From Asticcacaulis sp. (GTDB lineage Bacteria > Pseudomonadota > Alphaproteobacteria > Caulobacterales > Caulobacteraceae), in NCBI GenBank assembly GCA_024707255.1, contig JANQAC010000001.1, positions 1,240,001-1,304,000 on the forward strand: a DNA stretch of 64,000 nucleotides, in the 5' to 3' direction. This document shows positions 54,964 through 64,000 of this stretch, piece after piece. Within the stretch, counting starts at the first letter, position 1. The number at the start of each line of letters is the position of its first letter. The position numbers were made by a program, and so were the translations under genes. Below the pieces are notes generated by a model. That model did no database searches and was not told where the DNA came from. It worked only from the letters and a program-made list of their open reading frames with translations.

Positions 54964-56694
54964 TCAGGATTCCGCCGGTGACAACTTCCAGCGCAGGCGC
55001 GTCGGCGTATCGAGTCGCGCCGTGCCATTCAGCACGATCAGAGTCGTCTTGCGCGGCGCGCCCTTTTCAAACACCGTGCCCTCACCAAGCGCCACCTCGG
55101 CTGCATCATGACGCAGCCACCAGCCGCGTCCGCCGGGCCCGCGCAGCAGGATGCTCTTGCGGTCGCGCGCCAGCGAGGCCTGGACCTCCGGGTGAAGCAG
55201 GAAGCGCACCGCATAGGGCACAGAGGCCGGCATGTTCTGCAACTTCTTGCCGGTCGCCATCGGCGTCAGGCGTTCTTCGCCGCGCAGTTCATCGCGCTGG
55301 GCATCGACATAGAGCCGGCGCTCATGCTTGAGGCCAAAACGCGGCCGCCAGCCTTCATGCTCCAGTTCCAGAAGCGTGCCGGAGTCCTCAGCCTCCACGC
55401 GCCGACTGCGTACCTTGTAACGCAGGCCCTGGAGCGTGAAATGCAGCAGTTCGCCGAACCGGTCGGCCGCCGGCTTGAGGATCAGTTCATCCCCCAGGGT
55501 CAGGGTATTGGCCGCACCGACCACACGAAACGCCTGGCTGTCCGATTGCGCCGGCGACCAGCCGGGCGAAACGATCAGCTTGTCGCGTCCGCCCGAAACC
55601 TCGAAGGCCATCGGGTAATCGCAGGCGGCAAAACCGAAATCCCCGGCCTTCGCCTCGCCGGCATCGACATAGACGCTTAAAGATCGGCCGAGCAGACAGT
55701 GATACCGCGCCTGCTCCAGCACATTCGGCAGAGTGCCCGCTTTCGAATCCGTATGCAGCAGTGCCGGCAGGATCTGGTCTTCGAGCAGCGATTCCGCCCC
55801 TGGAAGGAGACAAGGCTGCCATCGGGATGGCTGAGCGTGCGCACGAAACGCGACAGGCGCTCGATATGCTCTTCCACATAGTCCGGCACGGCCTGGCTGC
55901 GCTGGCTCAAGGCATCGACCAGCAGCAGCAGGTCATAAAGCAGTTCCAGCCCCTGTTCCGGGCTGCGTGACATGTGCGATCCGTCGCTCTGCGTGCAGCG
56001 GCGCAGCGCCTTAGGCAGGCGCTTCAGACCCTTGCGCCGGAAGCTGTCGCCCACATTCCCCGAAAGCACGCAGCCGATCGCCACCAGCGCCACGGCGCGG
56101 CTGGCCTGATACGCCGCATTATTATGCAAACGCAGCAGGTGCCGCCCCTGTTCGGCGATGGATTCCGCCAGGGCGTGCGCTTCCCACGGCTGGGCCACGG
56201 CGGAGAGGCGGCGGGCAAAGATCGACAGGTTGATCAGCCGGCGCGCCAACACCTCCTCGCCCCAGGTAAAGGGCGTCCAGTTGCGGAAGGTCTTCTGCCA
56301 AAGCAAAAACAGCCGCACGGCCTCCCCTGGCGCCGTCGTCACCCTGGGTCATCAGGTGCGGCAGCCACGAAAAGCGATGCAGCTCGATGGCAAAGGCGCG
56401 GGTCGGCGAAGCCCGGTTCCACGGATCGCCTGACCCCTGCACGCTCATGCGCGCATTGGCAAGCGTGAAGCGGCCGGAAAGGATCGCCTTGCCCAGCAGG
56501 GCATTGGCGGGCCGGCCATCGTGCGGCGTCGCCGGGAAGCCATCCGGCACCCGGCCTTTCAGCGTCAGGCGATAGCCCGGCATCCCGAAGAGTTCGGCCC
56601 CCGCTTGCTTGCGCAGCCACGCGCCGACCACCTTTTGCCACGGCGTGGCGGCGGTCAGCACATCGGCCAGGGGCGTCGACTCATACGCCTTCAT
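54964..56694 (-). CDS. Heparinase II/III-family protein (two frame disruptions)
   Basis: About 576 aa in three frame segments that sum to a whole number of codons. N-terminal part from ATG 56694 (MKAYESTPLADVLTAATPWQ) to LPHLMTQG. An extra G near 56332 moves the frame; the middle part continues EAVRLFLLWQKTFRNWTPF...SHPDGSLVSFQG. A missing G in the run near 55800 moves it back, and the end reads VLEQARYHCLLGRSLSVYVDAG...LRWKLSPAES. The order alpha-toroid then beta-sandwich fits heparinase II/III-like proteins of the rpe-purH neighbourhood of Caulobacter. Substrate unknown, probably an acidic polysaccharide. Confidence 0.82.
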
Positions 56695-56702
56695 ACTAGA
56701 TC

Positions 56703-57362
56703 CTATAGTCCCTTGAGCTGCTTGATATTGGCGGCATAGGCCGAAGGCCCACCCTTGAAGACAGCGGTGCCGGCCACCATCGCGGTCGCACCGGCTTCCA
56801 CGCACTTGTGGGCGTTCTGGGCATTCACGCCGCCATCGACCTGCAGGATGGCGGGGTGGCCGACGGCATCCAGCTTCTTGCGGATGACCTCGATCTTCTT
56901 CAACTGGCTGTCGATAAAGCTCTGGCCGCCGAAGCCCGGATTGACGCTCATCACCAGCACCAGGTCGATATCGTCCATCACCCAGTCGAGGATTTCGACC
57001 GGCGTCGCCGGATTGAGCACCACGCCCGACTTGGCGCCAAGCTGGCGGATATATTTCAGCGAGCGGTGCAGATGCGGACCGGCTTCCGGATGCAGGCTGA
57101 TATAGTCGGCGCCGGCATTCCGGAAAGCTTCAAGGAAGCTATCAACCGGCGAGATCATCAGGTGGCAATCGAACGGCAGGTTCGAATGCGGCCGAAGCGC
57201 CTTCACCACGTCCGGGCCGATGGTGATGTTCGGCACGAAATGGCCGTCCATGACATCGATATGCACCCAGTCGGCGCCGGCCTCGGTGATGGCGCGAACC
57301 TCTTCGCCCAGCTTGGAAAAATCGGAGGCCAGGATGGAGGGGCAAATGAGCGGGGTCGTCAT
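56703..57362 (-). CDS. rpe: Ribulose-phosphate 3-epimerase
   Basis: Interconverts ribulose-5-phosphate and xylulose-5-phosphate. A 219-aa TIM barrel: CPSILASDFSKLGEEV, HIDVMDGHFVPNITIG with a catalytic Asp and metal-binding His, DCHLMI, MSVNPGFGGQSFI, and VDGGVN near the phosphate site. It lies 54 bp after rsmB and 8 bp before the heparinase-like gene, so the three are probably one operon. Confidence 0.97.
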   Translation of the reverse strand: MTTPLICPSILASDFSKLGEEVRAITEAGADWVHIDVMDGHFVPNITIGPDVVKALRPHSNLPFDCHLMISPVDSFLEAFRNAGADYISLHPEAGPHLHRSLKYIRQLGAKSGVVLNPATPVEILDWVMDDIDLVLVMSVNPGFGGQSFIDSQLKKIEVIRKKLDAVGHPAILQVDGGVNAQNAHKCVEAGATAMVAGTAVFKGGPSAYAANIKQLKGL

Positions 57363-57416
57363 GATCGGGTACTCGCGGATTTGATGGTCTTGCTTAAGGG
57401 GATTGCCTATAGCAGG

Positions 57417-58862
57417 TCAACCGGCCTTACGGGTTAACTTTGCTATGAAAAAGCCATCCTGACCGCCGGGGCGCTGATGCGGCAGCAGGCGCACCCAGCC
57501 TTCGGGGCGGACCGATTCGGCCGGTATGCCCATATCAGCAGCGCTTTCGGGCGAAAGCTTGACCAGGCTGAAATCGGTGTGGCGGCGCAGGAAGGCCAGA
57601 ACTTGGGTTTCGCCCTCTTCACGTTCTAGTGAGCAGGTCGAATAGACGAGATCACCACCGGCTTTCACGCGCTTTGCGGCGGAATCGAGCAGGCGGTGCT
57701 GGACATCGGCCAGCTTGGCGATATCGGCCGGGCGTGTGGCCCACAGCACATCGGGCTGGCGACGGAAGGTGCCGGTGGCCGAACAGGGCGCATCGAGCAG
57801 GACCACATCGAATTCGCGGTCGTCTTCATAGCTTTCCGCATCGGCCATCTGAATATCGGCGGAAAGCTTCGTGCGTTCGAGATTTTCCTCGACGCGCTTG
57901 AGGCGGTTCTTCGAGCGGTCGAGCGCGGTGACGGTCGCGCCCTTGGCGGCCAGTTGCATGGTCTTGCCGCCGGGCGCGGCACAGAGATCGATGGCCGTCT
58001 TGCCGGTGATATCGCCCAACACATTGACCACGACGGCGGCGGCAGCATCCTGCACCCACCAGACGCCATCCGCATAGCCTGACCATTCACGCACATCGCC
58101 ACGTAGGGCGGAACGCAGGGTCAGGCCGCCGAGATCCGTGCCTTCCAGCGCCTCTTTGTGCGCGTCGAGATCGGCTTGTGACTTGAAGCTGAGATCGGTC
58201 GCCGGCTCTTCGGTCAGCATATAGGCGGTGCCATTGGCGTTATCCTCGCCATAGGCGCCCTTCCAGCGGGCATAGAGCCAATCGGGGGCCAATCTTGAAG
58301 CAATGGGCGCGGGCAGGCCGCCCTCACGGATGACCCCGCGCAGGATGGCATTGATCAGGCCCTTGAACGGCCGGGTGTTGGAGGCGCGCTCAGCCAGTTT
58401 GACAGTGGTGGAAACGGCGGCGAAATCGGGCACGTTCATAAAGCCGATCTGCACCAGGCCGATGCGCAGCAGGTCGCAGACGGCAGCCGAAGGCGTCTTC
58501 TGGGTGCGCTTTTCGATAATGTGATCGAGTTGGCCCAGACGGCGCAGCACCAGCAGGGCCATGGCGCGGGCAAAGGCGCGTTCGCCTTCACTTAAGGCCA
58601 GGAATTCGCTGCGGGTCACGGCCTCATCGAAGCCGGAACGCTTGGTAAGCGCCGCATCGATCAGGCCCATGGCGGCGATGCGCGCATTCATGCCGATATC
58701 GCCATCGTCAGAGGTGTTGATGACCGGTTCCAGATGCTTGATAGGCGCCTGTTTGGCGGCGATCTTGGCGGCCATGCCCTTGGAGGGCGGGCGCTTGACA
58801 AGCTTGCGCTGAAACGAGGGCTTGCCGCCCGTGGACTTGGACGGCGGCTTATTCGGGGCCAT
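57417..58862 (-). CDS. rsmB: 16S rRNA (cytosine-967) C5-methyltransferase RsmB
   Basis: A 481-aa protein. Start ATG 58862 (MAPNKPPSKSTGGKPSFQRK). A basic, presumably disordered leader of about 55 residues is followed by the NusB-like RNA-binding domain (ARIAAMGLIDAALTKRSGFDEAV), then the Rossmann methyltransferase with DLCAAPGGKTMQLAAKG, the PC motif in LLDAPCSATGTFRRQPDVLW, and the catalytic Cys in YSTCSLEREEGE. Catalytic elements complete. Confidence 0.95.
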   Translation of the reverse strand: MAPNKPPSKSTGGKPSFQRKLVKRPPSKGMAAKIAAKQAPIKHLEPVINTSDDGDIGMNARIAAMGLIDAALTKRSGFDEAVTRSEFLALSEGERAFARAMALLVLRRLGQLDHIIEKRTQKTPSAAVCDLLRIGLVQIGFMNVPDFAAVSTTVKLAERASNTRPFKGLINAILRGVIREGGLPAPIASRLAPDWLYARWKGAYGEDNANGTAYMLTEEPATDLSFKSQADLDAHKEALEGTDLGGLTLRSALRGDVREWSGYADGVWWVQDAAAAVVVNVLGDITGKTAIDLCAAPGGKTMQLAAKGATVTALDRSKNRLKRVEENLERTKLSADIQMADAESYEDDREFDVVLLDAPCSATGTFRRQPDVLWATRPADIAKLADVQHRLLDSAAKRVKAGGDLVYSTCSLEREEGETQVLAFLRRHTDFSLVKLSPESAADMGIPAESVRPEGWVRLLPHQRPGGQDGFFIAKLTRKAG

Positions 58863-59050
58863 AAGGGGCGCTTTCTTTAAGATGCTGGGAGACGGCGCGT
58901 CTATAGGCCCCACTGACGGATGGGTCAACCTTGGAAGATTATGGATTGCTCACAGATGACGTCAGTTGTCATACACAAATATTTGCATAACATCCGTCAA
59001 AAATAAATCTCACAGAAGTAACGCTCGATTTGTCGAGCAACTCCGAATAG

Positions 59051-60091
59051 CTATGTTATTACGCCAAAATGTAGCATCAAGTATTTTTTCAAAAGGGATT
59101 GAATTTGCTCAGTGCCAACCGGGATCGTTTTCGGATCGGGCTTGTGAACAAAATGGTCTCTTACATCCTTCAATTTGGAAAATAATTCTGTGTCCGCTTG
59201 TGCTTCGTTTGGTGCCAAAATTGAAGCGATAACAGCAAATTTGTCATTCAGTCGAAGCTTATCCGACATGACTTTTTCGAACCGCTTAATGACTACTTTG
59301 GCTGACTGAGGGAGGCCATTTTCCAATAACTCATACCATTGCTTTTGATAAATTTCTTTGAAACTCGCCGTGACAAATATCTCCAAAGCTGTCCAGGCAG
59401 CGATATATGCAAACAGTGGACTGGTCTCTTTTTCGTGCGACCCGGCAAATAAATCGACTGATCTCTGTAAATAATTACATTTCGAAAGATTTTTCGCGAT
59501 TGCCGATGCCATTGCCAGAGAAGGTGCTGAAAAGCTGCTTGCGATAGTCAATTTTGCTGTGGCATTAATTGCAATAGGGTGGATTTCCCTATCGGCATCT
59601 AAAATATACAACGTTTCTCCAATAAGAACGGTCTCGCCATCACCGTTATTTTGGGCCAACTTAAGCGCTGTGAGAACATTGCGAACTAAGGGATCAAAAA
59701 TTTGCTTAAAAGGCGTTCTATCGAAATCATCTAGCGTGAGATCAACCGGTCCAGTTCCACTTCGCGTCTGAAAGACAAGCTCAGGCATCTCAAATTCACC
59801 TTCGCAGATGACAAATGCCCCAGATAATTGACGCTTTGCTTTAAGCTGCGAAATCTCATGGTGAAATGCTTCTTCCGCACTTTTGTTGTCGTTCCGCCCC
59901 GTAAACACTGACAAGACAAGACTGCCTAACGCAGTCCGACGATCAAAGATGTCAAATGCTTCAACACATGATTCTGTAATAGTGGCTTGAAAAATAGGGT
60001 TTTTAGAAACAAAAATTTTAGAACCATTAACGTTATTATCGAGCTGGCTTATTCCAGAGAGCTTATAAGCTGAGAGCAATTTTACTTTCAC
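59051..60091 (-). CDS. AT-rich orphan with C-terminal HEPN-like motif
   Basis: A 346-aa protein, AT-rich against its surroundings. N-terminal half unrecognised (MKVKLLSAYKLSGISQLDNN). The C-terminal part, about residues 230-346, is all-helical, with AAWTALEIFVTASFKEIY and later KLKDVRDHFVHKPDPKTIP. RDHFVH fits the Rx4H signature of HEPN ribonuclease domains, particularly the Apea-like group. Such domains occur in anti-phage and toxin-antitoxin systems. No antitoxin or nucleotidyltransferase partner is adjacent. It lies alone between rsmB and an esterase. Confidence 0.6.
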   Translation of the reverse strand: MKVKLLSAYKLSGISQLDNNVNGSKIFVSKNPIFQATITESCVEAFDIFDRRTALGSLVLSVFTGRNDNKSAEEAFHHEISQLKAKRQLSGAFVICEGEFEMPELVFQTRSGTGPVDLTLDDFDRTPFKQIFDPLVRNVLTALKLAQNNGDGETVLIGETLYILDADREIHPIAINATAKLTIASSFSAPSLAMASAIAKNLSKCNYLQRSVDLFAGSHEKETSPLFAYIAAWTALEIFVTASFKEIYQKQWYELLENGLPQSAKVVIKRFEKVMSDKLRLNDKFAVIASILAPNEAQADTELFSKLKDVRDHFVHKPDPKTIPVGTEQIQSLLKKYLMLHFGVIT

Positions 60092-60182
60092 GGATGGTCC
60101 TTAAGGCATTACCAAATTGCATAAATGCTGTTTGATCCTCGTGCCTAAACTAATGCGTTTCATACACCTCAAGCAATACCTC

Positions 60183-60281
60183 TCACTCCGCCGCTTGCGC
60201 TTGCCGATGGCCGCTGATCTCCGCACCGGCGGTGCGGGAAACGACATATTCCGGCATGTGGCCGTCAACGACCTTACCTTA
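60183..60281 (-). pseudogene. Possible C-terminal gene remnant
   Basis: On the minus strand this short stretch reads VVDGHMPEYVVSRT then AGAEISGHRQAQAAE and a TGA. Codon use is GC-rich like the chromosome, in contrast to the AT-rich orphan next to it. It is preceded by an in-frame stop and has no start, so it may be the tail of a gene displaced when the orphan entered. Weak call. Confidence 0.25.
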
Positions 60282-60287
60282 TAAAAA

Positions 60288-60309
60288 AGGCGGCCCTTGC
60301 TGACCGCCT
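60288..60309 (-). terminator. Intrinsic terminator after the esterase gene
   Basis: Six-base arms AGGCGG / CCGCCT around a 10-nt loop; on the minus strand followed by TTTTTATAAGG. Located 20 bp after the esterase stop. Confidence 0.75.
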
Positions 60310-60328
60310 CTTCCCATCAAAACGCGCC

Positions 60329-61609
<1,281 letters not shown>

Positions 61610-62521
61610 CTACTGCACGGTCGGCACGCTTGTCTGACCATAGGCGGCCCCGCCACGTTTCATGTCCATGCCAAGTTTGATCAGGGCATTGACGCGGTTT
61701 TCCGTTGCCGGGTGAGTCGAGAACAGATTATCCATGCCGCGACCGCTTAAAGGGTTGATGATAAATAGATGCGCCGAGGCCGGGTGGCGTTCGGCCTCAT
61801 GATTGACCACGCCGCCTTTCGCGTAGGCTTCGATCTTTTTCAGCGCACGGGCCAGGCTTTCCGGATCGCCGGAGATTTCGCTGCCCATGCGATCGGCGGC
61901 ATATTCACGGGTACGCGAAATCGCCATCTGGACCAGCATGGCGGCGATCGGTGCCAGGATCGCCATCAGGATCACAACGACAATATTGCTGCCGCCCTCT
62001 TCATCGTCGCGCGAACCACCGAAGAACATGGCGAAATTGGCCAGTGACGAGATGGCGCCGGCCAGCGTGGCCGTAATCGTCATGGTCAGGGTGTCGCGGT
62101 TTTTCACATGCGCCAGTTCGTGGGCCATGACGCCGCGGATTTCCTCACGCTCCAGCATCCTGAGCAGGCCAGTCGTGGCGGCCACCGCCGCGTGCTGCGG
62201 ATCGCGGCCGGTGGCGAAGGCGTTCGGCTGGTCGCTATCCATGATATAGACCGCCGGCATCGGCAGGCCGGCACGGCGGCTCAATTGCTCAATATCGGCA
62301 TAGTAGTCGCGCAGCAGGGCATTGGGCGCATTGGCGTCGATCCGTTGCGCGCCATACATGCGCAGCACCATCTTGTCGGAATTATAATAGCTGAAGACGT
62401 TCATCGCCACGGCCAGGCCAAGCGCGATCAACATGCCCGTCGGCCCCGCCAGTGCAAAACCGATCACGCCGAACAGCGCGGTCAGGCCAGCCAGAAGCAG
62501 CCAGGTCTTTAACGGGTTCAT
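61610..62521 (-). CDS. htpX: Zinc metalloprotease HtpX (M48B)
   Basis: A 303-aa membrane protease that degrades damaged membrane proteins. Two N-terminal helices ([38 protein letters not shown]), zinc motif [15 protein letters not shown], two further helices, and the third ligand Glu in [15 protein letters not shown]. The C-terminal block [18 protein letters not shown] is conserved. Normal length. Confidence 0.96.
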   Translation of the reverse strand: MNPLKTWLLLAGLTALFGVIGFALAGPTGMLIALGLAVAMNVFSYYNSDKMVLRMYGAQRIDANAPNALLRDYYADIEQLSRRAGLPMPAVYIMDSDQPNAFATGRDPQHAAVAATTGLLRMLEREEIRGVMAHELAHVKNRDTLTMTITATLAGAISSLANFAMFFGGSRDDEEGGSNIVVVILMAILAPIAAMLVQMAISRTREYAADRMGSEISGDPESLARALKKIEAYAKGGVVNHEAERHPASAHLFIINPLSGRGMDNLFSTHPATENRVNALIKLGMDMKRGGAAYGQTSVPTVQ

Positions 62522-62563
62522 TTGAATAAGGCTCCTTGAGAAACAACGATTTAGAGCTTAAAT

Positions 62564-62818
62564 ATGGAAATCCGCGCCATTTCCCGCAAGACGGTTACGA
62601 AAATGTCATCTGAAGTTGAAAAGCCTGCAGATCTGAGCGCCCTTGACGTGCGCAAGATCCTGTCGCCCGCCGCCAAGCGCGCCCTGGCCGAAGCCGCCGA
62701 GCGCCGCGCGAAGGAAGAAGCCGAGATTGCCAAGGCCATTGAAGAAGGCGGCCCGACCGGCCCCGAACCCACGCGCTATGGCGACTGGGAGCGTAAAGGG
62801 ATTGCGGTGGACTTTTAA
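62564..62818 (+). CDS. DUF1674/SDHAF4-like small protein
   Basis: An 84-aa protein; start either ATG 62564 or ATG 62603 (MSSEVEKPADLSALDV). Its middle is a charged Ala/Glu/Lys helix (AAKRALAEAAERRAKEEAE). The C-terminus GPEPTRYGDWERKGIAVDF is the DUF1674 signature shared with mitochondrial SDHAF4 (Sdh8), which assists flavinylated succinate dehydrogenase assembly. It is divergent from htpX; no sdh gene is in the window. Confidence 0.85.
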   Translation: MEIRAISRKTVTKMSSEVEKPADLSALDVRKILSPAAKRALAEAAERRAKEEAEIAKAIEEGGPTGPEPTRYGDWERKGIAVDF

Positions 62819-62821
62819 GAC

Positions 62822-62840
62822 AAGGGGTCACAGACCCCTT
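62822..62840. other. Palindromic hairpin between the SDHAF4-like gene and pyrF
   Basis: Arms AAGGGGTC / GACCCCTT with loop ACA, then TTGACCCCATTA. No T tract of note. The GGGGTC...GACCCC core is the same theme as the palindromic repeat targeted by the IS elements, so it may be a minimal member of that family. Confidence 0.5.
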
Positions 62841-62847
62841 GACCCCA

Positions 62848-63537
62848 TTACACGTTTTGAATGGCTGCTAATATGGCCTGTGTGGCCGCCACCGGATCAG
62901 CAGCGCGCGTAATCGGACGGCCGACCACCACATGCGAGGCGCCATTGCGGAAGGCGTCCTCCGGCGTGGCGATTCGCTGCTGGTCATCGACCGAAGCCCC
63001 CACAGGCCGCACACCCGGCGTCACGATCAGGAAATCGGCCGGCACACGCGCACGGATCAGCGCGGCCTCATGCGGCGAGGCCACCACGCCATCCATGCCG
63101 CAGTCTACTGCCTGATCAACGCGACGCAACACCAGATCGGCCAGCGCCACGCCATAGCCCATCTCGTCGAGATCGGCCTGCGTCAACGAAGTCATCACCG
63201 TCACGCCGATCACCTTTGTTTTCGGATGGCGGCCCTTGATCGCTGCCCTCATCACCTGCGGTTCGGCATGGACCGTCAGCAGGTCACAGGCTCCGGATGA
63301 GGCAGCTTTCGCCGCGCCTTCGACCTGCGCGCCGATATCATGCAGCTTCCAGTCCTGGAAAACCGACTTGCCCTCCGCGGCCAGTTCCTCGCAAAGCGCC
63401 AGACCACCCTGCGCCAGAAGCGTCAGGCCGATCTTGTAATAACTGACGTTATCACCAAGCGTAGCCACCAAAGCGCGGGCCGAGGCCAGATCGGGTTCAT
63501 CGAGGGCAACGATCAGGCGGGGATCAGCTTTCAGCAT
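62848..63537 (-). CDS. pyrF: Orotidine 5'-phosphate decarboxylase
   Basis: Produces UMP from OMP. Start ATG 63537 (MLKADPRLIVALDEPDLASA), giving 229 aa; an in-frame ATG at 63597 would add 20 residues not typical of the family. The catalytic signature is FQDWKLHDIGAQVEGAAKA (DxKxxDI). Phosphate-binding segments are TPGVRPVGASVDDQQRIATP and VVVGRPITRAADP. Confidence 0.96.
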   Translation of the reverse strand: MLKADPRLIVALDEPDLASARALVATLGDNVSYYKIGLTLLAQGGLALCEELAAEGKSVFQDWKLHDIGAQVEGAAKAASSGACDLLTVHAEPQVMRAAIKGRHPKTKVIGVTVMTSLTQADLDEMGYGVALADLVLRRVDQAVDCGMDGVVASPHEAALIRARVPADFLIVTPGVRPVGASVDDQQRIATPEDAFRNGASHVVVGRPITRAADPVAATQAILAAIQNV

Positions 63538-63611
63538 GGTTACAATCTCAACAGGCTTGCGGGAAAGGGCGAATTGCTGTGTGGTAAGCAAATTCATCGG
63601 TGGGCAGCCAA

Positions 63612-64000
63612 ATGACTCTTATCGAGTTCTACGTCAACTTCTTCATCACGCTTTTCGCCCTGATCGACCCGATCGGCAATGTGCCCATCTATGCGGCGGC
63701 TACCCAGAGCCAGAGCCCGGCGTCGCGCCGGCTGATCAGTATCTATATCTCGATCTTCACCGCCCTGATCCTGACCCTGTTCTTCTTCGCCGGCCTGAGC
63801 ATATTGAAATTCTTTGGTATTTCTATGGATGCTTTCCGCATCGCCGGCGGGCTGCTGCTCTTCCTGATGGGCCTGGAAATGGCGCGCGGCGACTTTATCG
63901 AGACCTTCACCCGCGCCGATGAGGTGGCGCATGGCGGCGATCCGGCCACCGGCGTCCAGCCGCTCGGTTACCGCGAAAAGGCAAAGAATGCCTTTGAAAA
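63612..64000 (+). CDS. marC: MarC-family integral membrane protein (3' end outside window)
   Basis: First 129 residues of a MarC/UPF0056 protein: MTLIEFYVNFFITLFALIDPIGNVPIYAAAT with the conserved FxLxDPxGxxP, then helices ISIYISIFTALILTLFFFAGLSIL and FRIAGGLLLFLMGLEMARG. Despite the name, the family is not shown to confer multiple drug resistance; the transport substrate is uncertain. It is divergent from pyrF. Confidence 0.9.
   Translation, partial: MTLIEFYVNFFITLFALIDPIGNVPIYAAATQSQSPASRRLISIYISIFTALILTLFFFAGLSILKFFGISMDAFRIAGGLLLFLMGLEMARGDFIETFTRADEVAHGGDPATGVQPLGYREKAKNAFE

Overview
The window is 64 kb of chromosome from a GC-rich alphaproteobacterium, most likely a member of Caulobacteraceae (Asticcacaulis/Caulobacter-like). 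The placement is inferred from a DivL-type kinase with tyrosine in place of the phospho-acceptor histidine, from Caulobacter-like gene neighbourhoods (rplU-rpmA-obgE-nadD-rsfS-rlmH; rsmB-rpe-heparinase-purH) and from a small lipoprotein of a type I associate with Caulobacter. No rRNA, tRNA or CRISPR array was seen.

Layout. 1-2.9 kb: membrane-anchored trypsin-like protease, a frameshifted Fe(II)/2-oxoglutarate oxygenase and an AT-rich orphan gene. 2.96-4.97 kb: IS5-family element abutting an IS110-family element. 5.0-8.9 kb: lipid kinase/PAP2 phosphatase/metallophosphoesterase operon, a LysE-type exporter and a lipoprotein. 9.0-12.9 kb: overlapping operon dapF-mtaB-ftsY-yciB. 12.9-21.6 kb: a MarR regulator, then a leftward block (rplU, rpmA, GNAT, obgE, nadD, an inserted orphan gene, rsfS, rlmH, EnvC-like protein, ctpA). 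21.8-27.7 kb: metal-chaperone GTPase with His-rich insert, WD40 protein, mtgA, small membrane protein, M2 peptidase. 27.67-29.68 kb: second copies of the same IS110 and IS5 elements. 29.7-49.4 kb: argG, two kup potassium transporters, Rrf2, SDR, an SdpR/SdpI-like pair, divL, ClC channel, HPP-CBS protein, creD, NDUFA9-like protein, PQQ-type propeller and a chemoreceptor. 49.5-64 kb: paired hydrolases, nitroreductase, purH, two glycine-zipper proteins, heparinase-like gene, rpe, rsmB, a HEPN-like orphan, an esterase, htpX, an SDHAF4-like protein, pyrF and the start of marC.

Main points. (1) Both IS110 copies sit at the edge of the same palindromic intergenic repeat, and both IS5 copies sit in its loop. 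The IS110 5' leader folds on paper into a structured RNA that carries short matches to the element's own left and right ends, as expected of a bridge RNA. (2) An AT-rich orphan gene is lodged at the 3' end of nadD; the displaced original nadD tail survives downstream behind an 18-bp direct repeat. (3) At least nine genes, including obgE and purH, carry one or more 1-nt frame disruptions, many of them in G/C runs. Sequencing or assembly error is more likely than mass pseudogenisation. (4) Several clean inverted repeats sit in promoters (lipoprotein, MarR, SdpR-like, creD/NDUFA9) and give testable operators.
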